From Clostridium sp. KNHs205 (GTDB taxonomy: Bacteria; Bacillota; Clostridia; Lachnospirales; Lachnospiraceae), in contig NZ_JNLE01000005.1 of the NCBI RefSeq assembly GCF_000702945.1, forward strand, positions 496,001 through 560,000: a stretch of DNA of 64,000 nt. The letters run 5' to 3'. The notes under the pieces are model-generated. The model did no database searches, was not told the origin of the DNA, and saw only the letters and a program-made list of their open reading frames with translations. Made by a program: the position numbers and the translations under genes. Each line of letters begins with the position of its first letter. The first letter of the stretch is position 1. Below are positions 8,621-17,472 of this stretch, piece by piece.

Positions 8621-9697
8621 TTAGCCATAGAAATCAATAGTCTTCGGAAAGTATAGTATTTTGGCTTTTACATTCGTCATTAATTGGATAAAGATATCTA
8701 AATCTGAATCCTCGATATAGTCAAATACAGTCAGCTTAATAGCTTCATCCCCGGCGTATTTGCTGATTGCTGATTTTATCTCTTCCTTCTTTTTAACATC
8801 ATCGTAGCATATCTCTATTGAGCTTAAAGTATGATCCACTTCTAACTTCTTGTAATTATGGGCGATACTATGGAATAATTCATAAATCTCCTGGTCCGAT
8901 AAGCCCAAAAAACCAGGATATTTTTTTATAAACACGGAAGTATTATAGTCAACCTCTTCGATTTTACCTTTTTCTACGGTATCTTCTTCCTTAGAACCAT
9001 GAAACTGATGAATAACTGTCCCTTTGGTATTGATAGCAATCTTCATTCCTTTCTGACACATACGGTATACAAACTCAATATCCTCTATACCCCATTTTTT
9101 CAGTTCTTCATCAAAGCCGTCTGTTAAATCAATCCATTTCTTCGGCACTGCCAGGTTGCAGGTTAATGCAAATAGAAAGGGCACCTTCATACTATCAGCA
9201 TTGTAGGAAAGGCTTTCAAAGATCTGATGTCTAAAATCCACTCCTGTTTGATAAGACCTTAAAAGTTTTTTATCGAATACAGATTTGTTCAATACTATTT
9301 GCTCATCAATTGGTTGATTAAGCAGCAATCGCATTCCAACAACCGCCATATCGCTGCTTTGTTCAAAAAAGCGATCCAGCTTTATTAAATAATCAGGTCT
9401 GACCAGAATATCTCCGTCTATAAAAACTACAATGTCACCAGTTACGTTTTTCAGCCCATAGTTCCTTGCCCTTGCTCTGGAAGAATTCTCATTTCTTGGC
9501 AAATATGTATAAATAAAAGGATATTTCTTATGTTCGGATATTACAGCCTGAAAGGTATCATCCAGGGAACCATCATCAACAATTATTACTTCATAGGATA
9601 TTGCTTCAGTGGTTTCGATATAATCCAACGCCCTTAAGGTATTGATAACCAGTCTTCTATTTTGATAGGTTGGAATTACAAAACTATACTTTCTCAA
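8621..9697 (-). CDS. Family 2 glycosyltransferase at the end of the biosynthetic operon
   Basis: 358 residues from a TTG at 9697: the NRPS stop codon lies inside its RBS (GGAGGGTGA), and the TTG follows 8 nt later; an earlier ATG inside the NRPS gene has no comparable site. It is a GT-A fold glycosyltransferase: FVIPTYQNRR at the N-terminus, DDG at 41-43, the metal-binding D-G-D at 94-96, and WGIEDIEFVYRM near 205, which matches the galactosyltransferase-type C-terminal helix. About 130 further residues have no clear family. It transfers a sugar from a nucleotide sugar. Its position in the operon suggests it decorates the NRPS product, though that is inference. Confidence 0.85.
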   Translation of the reverse strand: MRKYSFVIPTYQNRRLVINTLRALDYIETTEAISYEVIIVDDGSLDDTFQAVISEHKKYPFIYTYLPRNENSSRARARNYGLKNVTGDIVVFIDGDILVRPDYLIKLDRFFEQSSDMAVVGMRLLLNQPIDEQIVLNKSVFDKKLLRSYQTGVDFRHQIFESLSYNADSMKVPFLFALTCNLAVPKKWIDLTDGFDEELKKWGIEDIEFVYRMCQKGMKIAINTKGTVIHQFHGSKEEDTVEKGKIEEVDYNTSVFIKKYPGFLGLSDQEIYELFHSIAHNYKKLEVDHTLSSIEICYDDVKKKEEIKSAISKYAGDEAIKLTVFDYIEDSDLDIFIQLMTNVKAKILYFPKTIDFYG

Positions 9698-9701
9698 AGC
9701 C

Positions 9702-12700
9702 TCACCCTCCAAACTCTCTGTTAAGCAGCCTATAAATTTCATCCAGAAGTTTATATTCCACATCTTTTACCAGCATAATTTCATTCGAAACGTTTTTAAT
9801 TGCCTTCTTTTGTTCTGTTGTCAATTCCTGCAGTTTAAACTCCTGAAGGACCTGACCCAGAAACTGCTTTCGCATTTCATCAAACTTTAAAACCAGCTGA
9901 TAATATTCTTCCTTCTTCCTTTCCAATTCAGAACCTAAGTTATATTTTTCCACAAGGTAGCTCAATCTGACATATAAGCATTTCTTATGTTCTGCCAGTA
10001 AATGCAGCGCCCGGTAGTCCACATGAAATTCACCCTGTAAGATGTTGCGAAGCTCATTTACTAATTTCTCATAGACATCCATACCAAAAGTAACCCGGTT
10101 CACGTCATATTCAAAGTTATATAATCGGTATTCATCCGGCTTACTGTGTATATAATCATATAAATCCTCCATGAATTTACGTTTGGAAAATGGAAATTGC
10201 CGCTCCGGGGATTTTAATTTAATTAACTGCACCGCTGACCAGGCGCACCACGGCGCATAATTTAAATAATGCACCTTACTGCTTTGAAAGGATTTATTCA
10301 GTTCATCATAATCAAATAATAACTCCGTAAATAATCTGGATTTGTCAAATCCAACACCTTTTACCTGCCTTGTCTCATCATCATACCCATATACAATAGA
10401 AGCATGGACATAATGATTTCTCTTATAATCGTGCTTGTTACTTAGCTCATATTCATCCAGATTAAGGATAAGGTAATACCCTAACTGTATTTTCTCCTTT
10501 ATAAAATCAACGATGCTTTCGACCTCCTGCAGCAAATGATATCCCAGGCAAATGACATCTGCAATATCCGCATAAGAGTCCCGTGGTTCCAAATAGTTGA
10601 TTTCCAGGAAACCACTGGCATCTTTATAGGAAAATATCTGAATATAATTAGAATAAAACCATCCCTTATAATTCTCATTCGATAATATTGCACATAGAGG
10701 TAAACTCCTGTGGAGATAGGTAGTAATTTCATTCTGGGCTGCTGCAGGCAGTTCTGCTTTTGCTTTATACTCTCCGATATTATATTCTGTTATAACCGCC
10801 TTCCCCTTTATTTCTTTGAGATTCTCCAGTTCCTTCATATTATACATATTCTCAACCAGCTCGAATTGATTATTTATTGCTTCTCCTCTGTAATTCAGAA
10901 TATTCTTTATACTGCCTCCCTGAAACATTTCAGTTACTTCCAGATCAATTCCATTATCCTTTGCCCTGGTACAGGCTAATACTGCAAGCAGGGAATCCCC
11001 TCCTAAGTCAAAGAAATTATCCTGCAGGCTTACCTGCGGTACCTGTAACAGCTCCTCCCATATTTCTACCAGGGTTTCCTCTTCTTTTGTGGAGGGTGCC
11101 TGATAATCCGCGCCTGTCCGCATTTTACCGACAGGGTCCGGAAGTGCTTTTTTATCAAGCTTACCATTATGATTCGTAGGAATACTGTCCAGTTGAACAT
11201 AAAAGGCAGGTATCATGTAATTGGGCAGTTTATCTGTAAGAAATGTTCTTAATTCTCCAACAGACATTTCCCTTTTTGCCGTAATATATGCTGTTATGGC
11301 CTTTTTACCCTCCAAATCCTTCAAAACAACTGCTACCTGATTAATATCCTCATGTTTGCATAAACTGGTTTCAATTTCTCCCAGTTCGATTCGAAAACCT
11401 CTGATTTTGACCTGTTGATCAATACGTCCCAGATACTCAATATTACCGTCTGGCATCCATCTTGCAAGATCTCCGGACCGGTATAATCTGCCTTCCCCAT
11501 AAGGATTTTTTATGAATTTCTCCTTTGTCATTTCAGTAAGATTCAGATACCCTCTTGCCAGCCCTTCACCCGATACGCATAACTCTCCAGGGACCCCAAT
11601 ACCGCATAAATGCATCTGATTCATAATATAAACCCCTAAGGTGGGTATTGCAGTACCGATATCACTTATGCCTTTTTCAATTTCTAAACTGCCAATCTCT
11701 TTGTAGGTTACATGTACAGTTGTTTCTGTTATTCCATACATGTTAACTATCTTTGCATCCGGGTGAGTGTCTTTCCATTGTTTTAAACGTTTCGGTGACA
11801 GGGCTTCTCCTCCGAATATTAAATATCTTATGTGGTCTTTCTCCTTCCAGCTGTTTAAACTCATTAAATTATAGAAAGACGAAGGAACCTGGTTCAATAC
11901 GGTTACCTTTTCCTTTGCTATAAGGTCAAGAAACTGCTGTCCGTTCTTTGCCGTCTCTTTAGGTACTACTACCAGTTTTCCGCCATATAAGGTTGCCCCG
12001 TACATTTCCCAGACTGAGAAGTCAAAGCAGAAGGAGTGGAACATAGTCCAAACGTCAGAGCTGTTAAAGTCAAACTGAAATTTACTGTTAAACAATAAAC
12101 GCACCAGGTTTCTATGTTCAATCATAACTCCTTTGGGATTACCGGTAGTTCCCGAAGTATAAATTACATATAAAATATCCTCCGACCTATTAACGGGTAT
12201 AGGATTATGTTCTACACCTTTTGCAAATTCTTCATCGCCCAAATTCACCACCGGAACCTCAAGACCTCTTGTTTCCGCCTGATAAGCCAATACCGCCTTC
12301 GGTTTACAATCCTTCAGGATGTAATCAATTCTATCCGTAGGATACTCCGTATTAATTGGAACATAGGCCCCTCCTGATTTAATAATTCCATAGATACCTA
12401 CGATCATTTCTATGCTTCGTTCAGCCAATATGGCTACAAAATCACAAGACTTAACCCCCATAGCACGTAATTTTTCTGCTACTGCATTTGCTCTGTTATT
12501 TAGCTCACCATAGGTTATACTTTCATTTTCATACACAACTGCGGTATTATGCGGCGTTCTTTCTGCCTGATCTTCAAAAAATTCTACAATGGTTTTCTTC
12601 GGATAATCTGCCGCACTCTTGTTAAATTCCTGCAATATCAGCTTCTTTTCTTCCGATGTTATAAAATCAATATCAAGAACTCTGCATTTGTCATCTCCTG

Positions 12701-13199
12701 CTATGTAATTGACAATATTGCAGTAATGTTTTTCTAATCGTATTATGGAACTGTCCTCCCATAAGTTTTTATCATATAACAGGGTTGTCTTTTTGCCTGT
12801 AATAATAAAGGCCAGGTCCACTCCTATCTCTCCCTGATAAGGATTATAGAGAATAGCTGTAACCTTTTCTGCATTATGAATCAGCCCTTCGGCCCTCCCC
12901 TGCACCTCCCACATTCTGTCACTATCCTCCATAGAGAAGGAAATCACCTCACTGGCATCCTCCCTGTATAAGCCGCAGGTAATGCAATCCTGTCTGGTGT
13001 ACTGAAACAGTAAGATCATAAAAGCCGCAAACCCGTTCCTGGGATTGGGTAAACTGCATTCTATTTTTCGTTCTGCTATATCCGGTTCCAGTTCCCTGTT
13101 TCTGGCATGGTCTGTCAATATGTTTGTCTCTGTCACTTCAATTAAAGCATTCTGATCTGCTAATTTAAAATAATCTTCCCATCTCAATTTATTTTCCAT
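9702..13199 (-). CDS. Non-ribosomal peptide synthetase: partial C, A (Thr), carrier, BtrH-like end domain
   Basis: 1165 residues. Residues 1-190 match only the C-terminal part of a condensation domain; the HHxxxDG motif is absent. The adenylation domain spans about 200-690: YTSGTTGNPKG, FDFSVWEMYG, NMYGITETT, YRSGDLARW and NGKLDKKAL. Its ten pocket residues (D393 F394 W397 N436 I461 G463 M487 V495 H496 K680) spell the established threonine code DFWNIGMVHK. A carrier domain follows at about 705-775 with phosphopantetheine Ser736 in LGGDS. Instead of a thioesterase, residues 776-1165 resemble the two BtrH-like proteins encoded at 17473-19387, with Cys836, His932 and Asp952 as a possible triad. 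It should load threonine and hand it on; the chemistry of release is inferred. Confidence 0.9.
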   Translation of the reverse strand: MENKLRWEDYFKLADQNALIEVTETNILTDHARNRELEPDIAERKIECSLPNPRNGFAAFMILLFQYTRQDCITCGLYREDASEVISFSMEDSDRMWEVQGRAEGLIHNAEKVTAILYNPYQGEIGVDLAFIITGKKTTLLYDKNLWEDSSIIRLEKHYCNIVNYIAGDDKCRVLDIDFITSEEKKLILQEFNKSAADYPKKTIVEFFEDQAERTPHNTAVVYENESITYGELNNRANAVAEKLRAMGVKSCDFVAILAERSIEMIVGIYGIIKSGGAYVPINTEYPTDRIDYILKDCKPKAVLAYQAETRGLEVPVVNLGDEEFAKGVEHNPIPVNRSEDILYVIYTSGTTGNPKGVMIEHRNLVRLLFNSKFQFDFNSSDVWTMFHSFCFDFSVWEMYGATLYGGKLVVVPKETAKNGQQFLDLIAKEKVTVLNQVPSSFYNLMSLNSWKEKDHIRYLIFGGEALSPKRLKQWKDTHPDAKIVNMYGITETTVHVTYKEIGSLEIEKGISDIGTAIPTLGVYIMNQMHLCGIGVPGELCVSGEGLARGYLNLTEMTKEKFIKNPYGEGRLYRSGDLARWMPDGNIEYLGRIDQQVKIRGFRIELGEIETSLCKHEDINQVAVVLKDLEGKKAITAYITAKREMSVGELRTFLTDKLPNYMIPAFYVQLDSIPTNHNGKLDKKALPDPVGKMRTGADYQAPSTKEEETLVEIWEELLQVPQVSLQDNFFDLGGDSLLAVLACTRAKDNGIDLEVTEMFQGGSIKNILNYRGEAINNQFELVENMYNMKELENLKEIKGKAVITEYNIGEYKAKAELPAAAQNEITTYLHRSLPLCAILSNENYKGWFYSNYIQIFSYKDASGFLEINYLEPRDSYADIADVICLGYHLLQEVESIVDFIKEKIQLGYYLILNLDEYELSNKHDYKRNHYVHASIVYGYDDETRQVKGVGFDKSRLFTELLFDYDELNKSFQSSKVHYLNYAPWCAWSAVQLIKLKSPERQFPFSKRKFMEDLYDYIHSKPDEYRLYNFEYDVNRVTFGMDVYEKLVNELRNILQGEFHVDYRALHLLAEHKKCLYVRLSYLVEKYNLGSELERKKEEYYQLVLKFDEMRKQFLGQVLQEFKLQELTTEQKKAIKNVSNEIMLVKDVEYKLLDEIYRLLNREFGG

Positions 13200-13216
13200 C
13201 TATATTTACTGCCCCC

Positions 13217-14962
13217 TCAATTTACTGCATATTGGCTTTGAAAGATATCTTTGTATTCCTCATTCTCTTTCCATAAGACGTCCAGAGAAGCATCGCCAAC
13301 AATTCTTCCGTCTTTTAAGACAATTCCCCGGTCTAACTTAAGAATAGAAGATAATCTGTGTGCAATAACAATAACTGTCCTTCCTTGCGATATTCTTTCA
13401 ATGGTTTCATTAATTATTTTCTCCGATTGATAATCCAATGCGGAAGTAGCTTCATCGAAAATTATGATTTTAGGGTTCTTAAGCATAATTCGTGCTATAT
13501 TTAATCGTTGCCTCTGACCACCGGACAAAATTGAACCTTTCTCCCCCACAACCGTGTCATAGCCATGTTCCAGCTGTGCAACTACCTCTTTAAAACCTGC
13601 ATATTCACATGCCAGTTCAATTTCTTCCATGTCAGCCTCCGGTTTTGCCAGTTTTAGATTCTCTAATATGGACATATTAAAAATAGTGCTTTCCTGCATT
13701 ACAACACCAATACAGTTATGGATATCTTCCTCCTTCACAAACTTCAGTTCCTGTCCGTCAATACAAAGTCTGCCTTCACTTGGAGAATAGAGACAGGATA
13801 GTAATTTAACCAAGGTACTTTTCCCGCACCCGCTTTTCCCAATAATCGCAATGCGTTCCCCTCCTTTTATCTCTAAATTAATATTTGAAAGGGTATCCCT
13901 CCTTTGGTTCTTATAACGAAAGGACATGTTTTGAAATGAAATATCATAATCGGTGCACAATAAGGATTCTTTCTTAGCTTTTTTTACATCTGTGCTATGA
14001 AGCATAGCTGCAACTCTTTTTAACAGAGGATAATCTCTGGCGAATATCATATTATAATTGTTCAACCGGTTTATGCTCACCATCAGTTGTTCGTAATATA
14101 CCTTAAATACCAGCAACTCACCTACTGTCATCCACCCCTTAAATATAAAAATTGCTCCTACAAAATATATACTCAGATTCACCAGAAAGGTATCTTTAAA
14201 AGCTATGAAGCATTCATTTCCAAACCAGTACATCCATTTTGTAAAATTGCTCTTACATAAGGATTTCCAGTGCTTTACAAAATAAATCTGGTCATTCTTC
14301 TGAATGTTTAAGGCTCTTACCTCTTTCCATCCCCGCAAATCATTCACCAGCCATTTTTCATAACCGCTCCAGGCCTGTCGATATTCCTCGGCTGCATCAC
14401 CCACTTTATTACCCATAATTACTGTTATTTTAAATACCAGAGGCAAAATAAGGATTCCAAACAATGTTAATATCCAATTCAAATAAAGAAGAATAAAAAC
14501 AATTACTGCAATTGTCCCCATCTCTACAAAACGCCCAACAATCTGCTGCTTGATAAAATCCTCTAAAACGATAACATCATTATCCACACGGTTTTTTAGT
14601 TCACCAATATCATTTTCTTCGTAATATTCGGTTTTCTGTCCTGTTATGTAATGCCATAGTTTTGCTATTACTTTATAGGTTATATTGTAATAGAAACTGT
14701 TTTCTTTTTTCTTAATCACAAGCTGGGTCAAGGTCTCAAAGATATATACCAGCACCATTCCAATGCAGATAAACCATAAAACCTCAAGCTTTCCGTTCAA
14801 TATGACATCATCGATTAAATACTTTTTAAATATTGGTTCGGTTAAACCAAAGAGAATAATCAGTACCTTACCGACTCCCAAAAATGCAAAATCTCTCTTT
14901 CCGGTCACCAGGAAAGACTTTAAGGCCTTTACGATTTCAATTAGCTGCTTATAAGATTTCAT
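13217..14962 (-). CDS. ABC exporter half-transporter (membrane plus ATPase)
   Basis: 581 residues from the ATG at 14962, overlapping the end of the preceding gene by 14 nt; a start 60 nt earlier is possible but has no better RBS. The first 310 residues are a six-helix type IV ABC exporter membrane domain (LGVGKVLIILFGLTEPIFKK, then WFICIGMVLVYIF). The ATPase domain has Walker A IIGKSGCGKSTLV, the signature LSGGQRQRLNIARIML, Walker B IIIFDEATSALD and the switch IAHRLS, all intact. With the neighbouring gene it probably forms a heterodimeric pump that exports the product of the operon or a precursor. Confidence 0.92.
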   Translation of the reverse strand: MKSYKQLIEIVKALKSFLVTGKRDFAFLGVGKVLIILFGLTEPIFKKYLIDDVILNGKLEVLWFICIGMVLVYIFETLTQLVIKKKENSFYYNITYKVIAKLWHYITGQKTEYYEENDIGELKNRVDNDVIVLEDFIKQQIVGRFVEMGTIAVIVFILLYLNWILTLFGILILPLVFKITVIMGNKVGDAAEEYRQAWSGYEKWLVNDLRGWKEVRALNIQKNDQIYFVKHWKSLCKSNFTKWMYWFGNECFIAFKDTFLVNLSIYFVGAIFIFKGWMTVGELLVFKVYYEQLMVSINRLNNYNMIFARDYPLLKRVAAMLHSTDVKKAKKESLLCTDYDISFQNMSFRYKNQRRDTLSNINLEIKGGERIAIIGKSGCGKSTLVKLLSCLYSPSEGRLCIDGQELKFVKEEDIHNCIGVVMQESTIFNMSILENLKLAKPEADMEEIELACEYAGFKEVVAQLEHGYDTVVGEKGSILSGGQRQRLNIARIMLKNPKIIIFDEATSALDYQSEKIINETIERISQGRTVIVIAHRLSSILKLDRGIVLKDGRIVGDASLDVLWKENEEYKDIFQSQYAVN

Positions 14963-16706
14963 ATGATTGCCAATTCTCCCGTGAAAAATATTGCTTCTCA
15001 AATAACCTTTTATACTCATCACAGTTTTTCAGCAATACGGAATTATGATCAAAACCTGCTAACTTTCCCGCTTTAATGACTGCGACTTTATCCGTCTCCA
15101 AAATGGTCGTTAATCTATGTGCAATAATTAAGGTAGTCCTGTTTTTGCTCAGATGATTCCAGGCATTTAAGACTTCCTTTTCCGTACTGGTATCCAATGC
15201 AGAAGTGGCTTCATCAAATATTAATATCTTTGGGTCTTTTAACAATATTCTTGCTATTGCCAATCGCTGACGCTGGCCACCCGACAGATTAAAACCCTCC
15301 GCGCCAATTACCGTATCCAACCCTTTTGGAAGCATTGAAATAACACTCCACAGATTTACTTCCTTAAGCACACCTATCATCTGCTGCTCCGTTGCTCTTT
15401 TGTTACCAAGTCTTAAGTTGTACCTGATACTTTCCTCAAAAATAAGTGTTTCCTGCTGTACATAACCGATGGAATTTCTAAGTGATCTTAAAGATATTTC
15501 ACGAATATCCTGGCTGTCTATCGATATTTTGCCGGAGTATGAATCATAAAAGCGGAGCAGCAGATTAACCATCGTTGTCTTGCCGGAACCACTTGCTCCT
15601 ACTATTGCAATTTTTTGCCCCCGTAATACAGTTAGATTAATGTCATTCAGTACCTCCTTCTCACTGTTATAGGAGAAGCCGACATTTTCAAATTGAATGG
15701 TCCCTTCTGTAAGCCTTAACGGATTTCGACGGTATCCGTCCTCCTCTTCTCCCTCAGCTAAAAGCAAGGCCACATTGGATACACCTACCAGATTTCCTTG
15801 CGCCGCAACTGATTTCTGGGCAGCAGCGGTTAAACTCATCTTAAGCAATGCAAAGAACCACAGGATTGCCATCATGTTACCTAAAGTAATATCTCCCTGG
15901 GTCACCAGATAACCACCATACACATAGATACAAAGATTTGCTAACATGCAGATTCCTGAATTAACCCGTTCTGATAATAGTTCAAACCAACTGATTTGCG
16001 CTTTTTCTCTTATTAACCCGGCTCGTCCCTGCAAAAATACTCTATTTATCTCTTTTGCTGCGTTTAACATATGGATTTCTCTGATACCCGAAAGTATTTC
16101 ATAAACCCAGCTGATATGCTTTCCATACTCTCTTCGGTATGCCTCTGTCTTTCCATTGACTAACCGGCCGAATCCTACAGCAATAAAGGTGGTGACAGGT
16201 ACAATTACAAACATTAAGATCGCAATTTTATAATGAATCAGGAGCACAAAAATCACACAGGCTATAATTTGAACATAATTTATGACAATATTAAAATAGT
16301 TCACATTAATTACTGTCATAATATCATCTACATCCTTATTAATTACAGCTGCCAGATCACCAATTAATTTGCTTTGGTAGTTTGCCGCTTTTATATGCTG
16401 CATTTTTTGAAAAACCTTCAGTCTTATATCAAATAAAAAACGGTTAGATAAATAAGCAACTGCCAGTACCTGAACCAGTACTATTCCCATTTGAAACACG
16501 TAGATAGCAAGGTTCGCTATAATTAGCATTACATAAAAGTTTTTATTCTGATAAACAAAAACTTCATCTACCATAACAGAAAACAACAAAGGAAATACCA
16601 TATAAGAAACGTTTAATACAATCATGGAAATAAACGTATTTATGAAAGGCATTTTAAATTCTATAGCAAAACGTAATATATTTCTGACAAGCTCCTTTTT
16701 ATCCAA
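14949..16706 (-). CDS. ABC exporter half-transporter (membrane plus ATPase), partner
   Basis: 585 residues. Six predicted membrane helices in the first 310 residues (INTFISMIVLNVSYMVFPLL, then FYVMLIIANLAIYVFQMGIV), then an intact ATPase: Walker A IVGASGSGKTTMV, Q-loop IGYVQQETLIF, signature NLSGGQRQRLAIARIL, Walker B ILIFDEATSALD and switch IAHRLT. No N-terminal C39 peptidase domain is present. It overlaps the next exporter gene, so the two are translationally coupled and likely pair up. Because both ATP sites look complete, homodimers are also possible. A repeat array lies between this gene and the small membrane protein upstream. Confidence 0.92.
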   Translation of the reverse strand: MDKKELVRNILRFAIEFKMPFINTFISMIVLNVSYMVFPLLFSVMVDEVFVYQNKNFYVMLIIANLAIYVFQMGIVLVQVLAVAYLSNRFLFDIRLKVFQKMQHIKAANYQSKLIGDLAAVINKDVDDIMTVINVNYFNIVINYVQIIACVIFVLLIHYKIAILMFVIVPVTTFIAVGFGRLVNGKTEAYRREYGKHISWVYEILSGIREIHMLNAAKEINRVFLQGRAGLIREKAQISWFELLSERVNSGICMLANLCIYVYGGYLVTQGDITLGNMMAILWFFALLKMSLTAAAQKSVAAQGNLVGVSNVALLLAEGEEEDGYRRNPLRLTEGTIQFENVGFSYNSEKEVLNDINLTVLRGQKIAIVGASGSGKTTMVNLLLRFYDSYSGKISIDSQDIREISLRSLRNSIGYVQQETLIFEESIRYNLRLGNKRATEQQMIGVLKEVNLWSVISMLPKGLDTVIGAEGFNLSGGQRQRLAIARILLKDPKILIFDEATSALDTSTEKEVLNAWNHLSKNRTTLIIAHRLTTILETDKVAVIKAGKLAGFDHNSVLLKNCDEYKRLFEKQYFSRENWQSYEIL

Positions 16707-16719
16707 GCTACAACCTCTT

Positions 16720-17036
16720 TCATTTGTTCAATCCTTCCTTGGCTCCATCTTTCATTGGTTTTATTTATTATTTGTTCCTGCTTTCATTGGTTTTATCTTT
16801 ATTCGTTCTATCTTTCATCCATTCCTGCTTTCATTGGTTTCATTTTTATTCGTTCCATTTTTTATTCGTTCTTGCTTTCATTCTTCTCAGCTTTCATTCG
16901 TTCCATCTTTCATTCGTTCTTGCTTTCATTCTTCTCAGCTTTCATTCGTTCCATCTTTTATTCGTTCCTGCTTTCATTCGTTTCAGCTTCATTCGTTCCA
17001 GCTTTCGTTTTCATTCGTTATATCTTTCATTTAGAA
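16720..17036. repeat. T/C-rich tandem array inside the biosynthetic operon
   Basis: Imperfect copies of CTTTCATTCGTTC, CTTTCATTGGTTT and CTTTCATTCTTCTCAG run for about 315 bp; the block AGCTTTCATTCGTTCCATCT recurs at about 54-bp spacing. All three plus-strand frames stay open but encode only S/F/I/L/H-rich repeats. It fills the whole gap between the small membrane protein gene and the first ABC exporter gene, so it is transcribed as an untranslated A/G-rich stretch of the operon mRNA. Confidence 0.85.
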
Positions 17037-17046
17037 TTTTATTATT

Positions 17047-17472
17047 TTAAAATACATAGTTCCTTCCATACATTATGATTACGAACACCTTCTTAACGGA
17101 ATTTATATTAGATGTCCCTTTATCACCTGGCTGTAATATGAGTTCACAGACTCCCCCCTCATTATAGAGAATCTCTTTTATAACAGCTTTATAACGCACC
17201 TTATCTGCACTTACATACCATTTTATATTGTTTTCCTTTACGATATCAGGTACCAGATCTGCCTCAACCGTGATTCGTATTTCACTGCTGTTAGAGGAAT
17301 CAATGCTTACAACCCCATCGGCCATTAGATATCTGCCGGTATAGGTATGACTCGCAAGCACAAAAGTACAGATTATTGCAATTACAAACAGTATGAATAA
17401 AAAGGTTACTTTCTTTACGCAGATTTGAAATAATCTGTTTTTTATTTTTCTATAAAAAATGCCTTTTCTCAA
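17047..17472 (-). CDS. Small single-span membrane protein of the biosynthetic operon
   Basis: 141 residues. A basic N-terminus (MRKGIFYRKIKNRLF) is followed by one membrane helix at about 22-42 (VTFLFILFVIAIICTFVLAS), leaving about 95 residues outside the membrane (DGVVSIDSSNSSEIRITVEA, then ILYNEGGVCELILQPGD). The arrangement resembles the N-terminal anchor and beta-barrel part of a HlyD-type adaptor without the coiled coil, but similarity is too weak to assert. It starts right after the stop of the BtrH-like gene and precedes the two exporter genes, so a role with the transporter is plausible. Not recognised as a known family. Confidence 0.6.
   Translation of the reverse strand: MRKGIFYRKIKNRLFQICVKKVTFLFILFVIAIICTFVLASHTYTGRYLMADGVVSIDSSNSSEIRITVEADLVPDIVKENNIKWYVSADKVRYKAVIKEILYNEGGVCELILQPGDKGTSNINSVKKVFVIIMYGRNYVF

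Noticed and set aside
13217..16706. C39-peptidase bacteriocin exporter in the biosynthetic operon
   Set aside because: Neither ABC half has the N-terminal C39 peptidase domain, and no small leader-peptide gene was found nearby.
16624..17078. Three plus-strand ORFs of 107-136 residues opposite the biosynthetic operon
   Set aside because: Same cause: a T/C-rich tandem array. Sequences are low-complexity Ser/Phe repeats in every frame.
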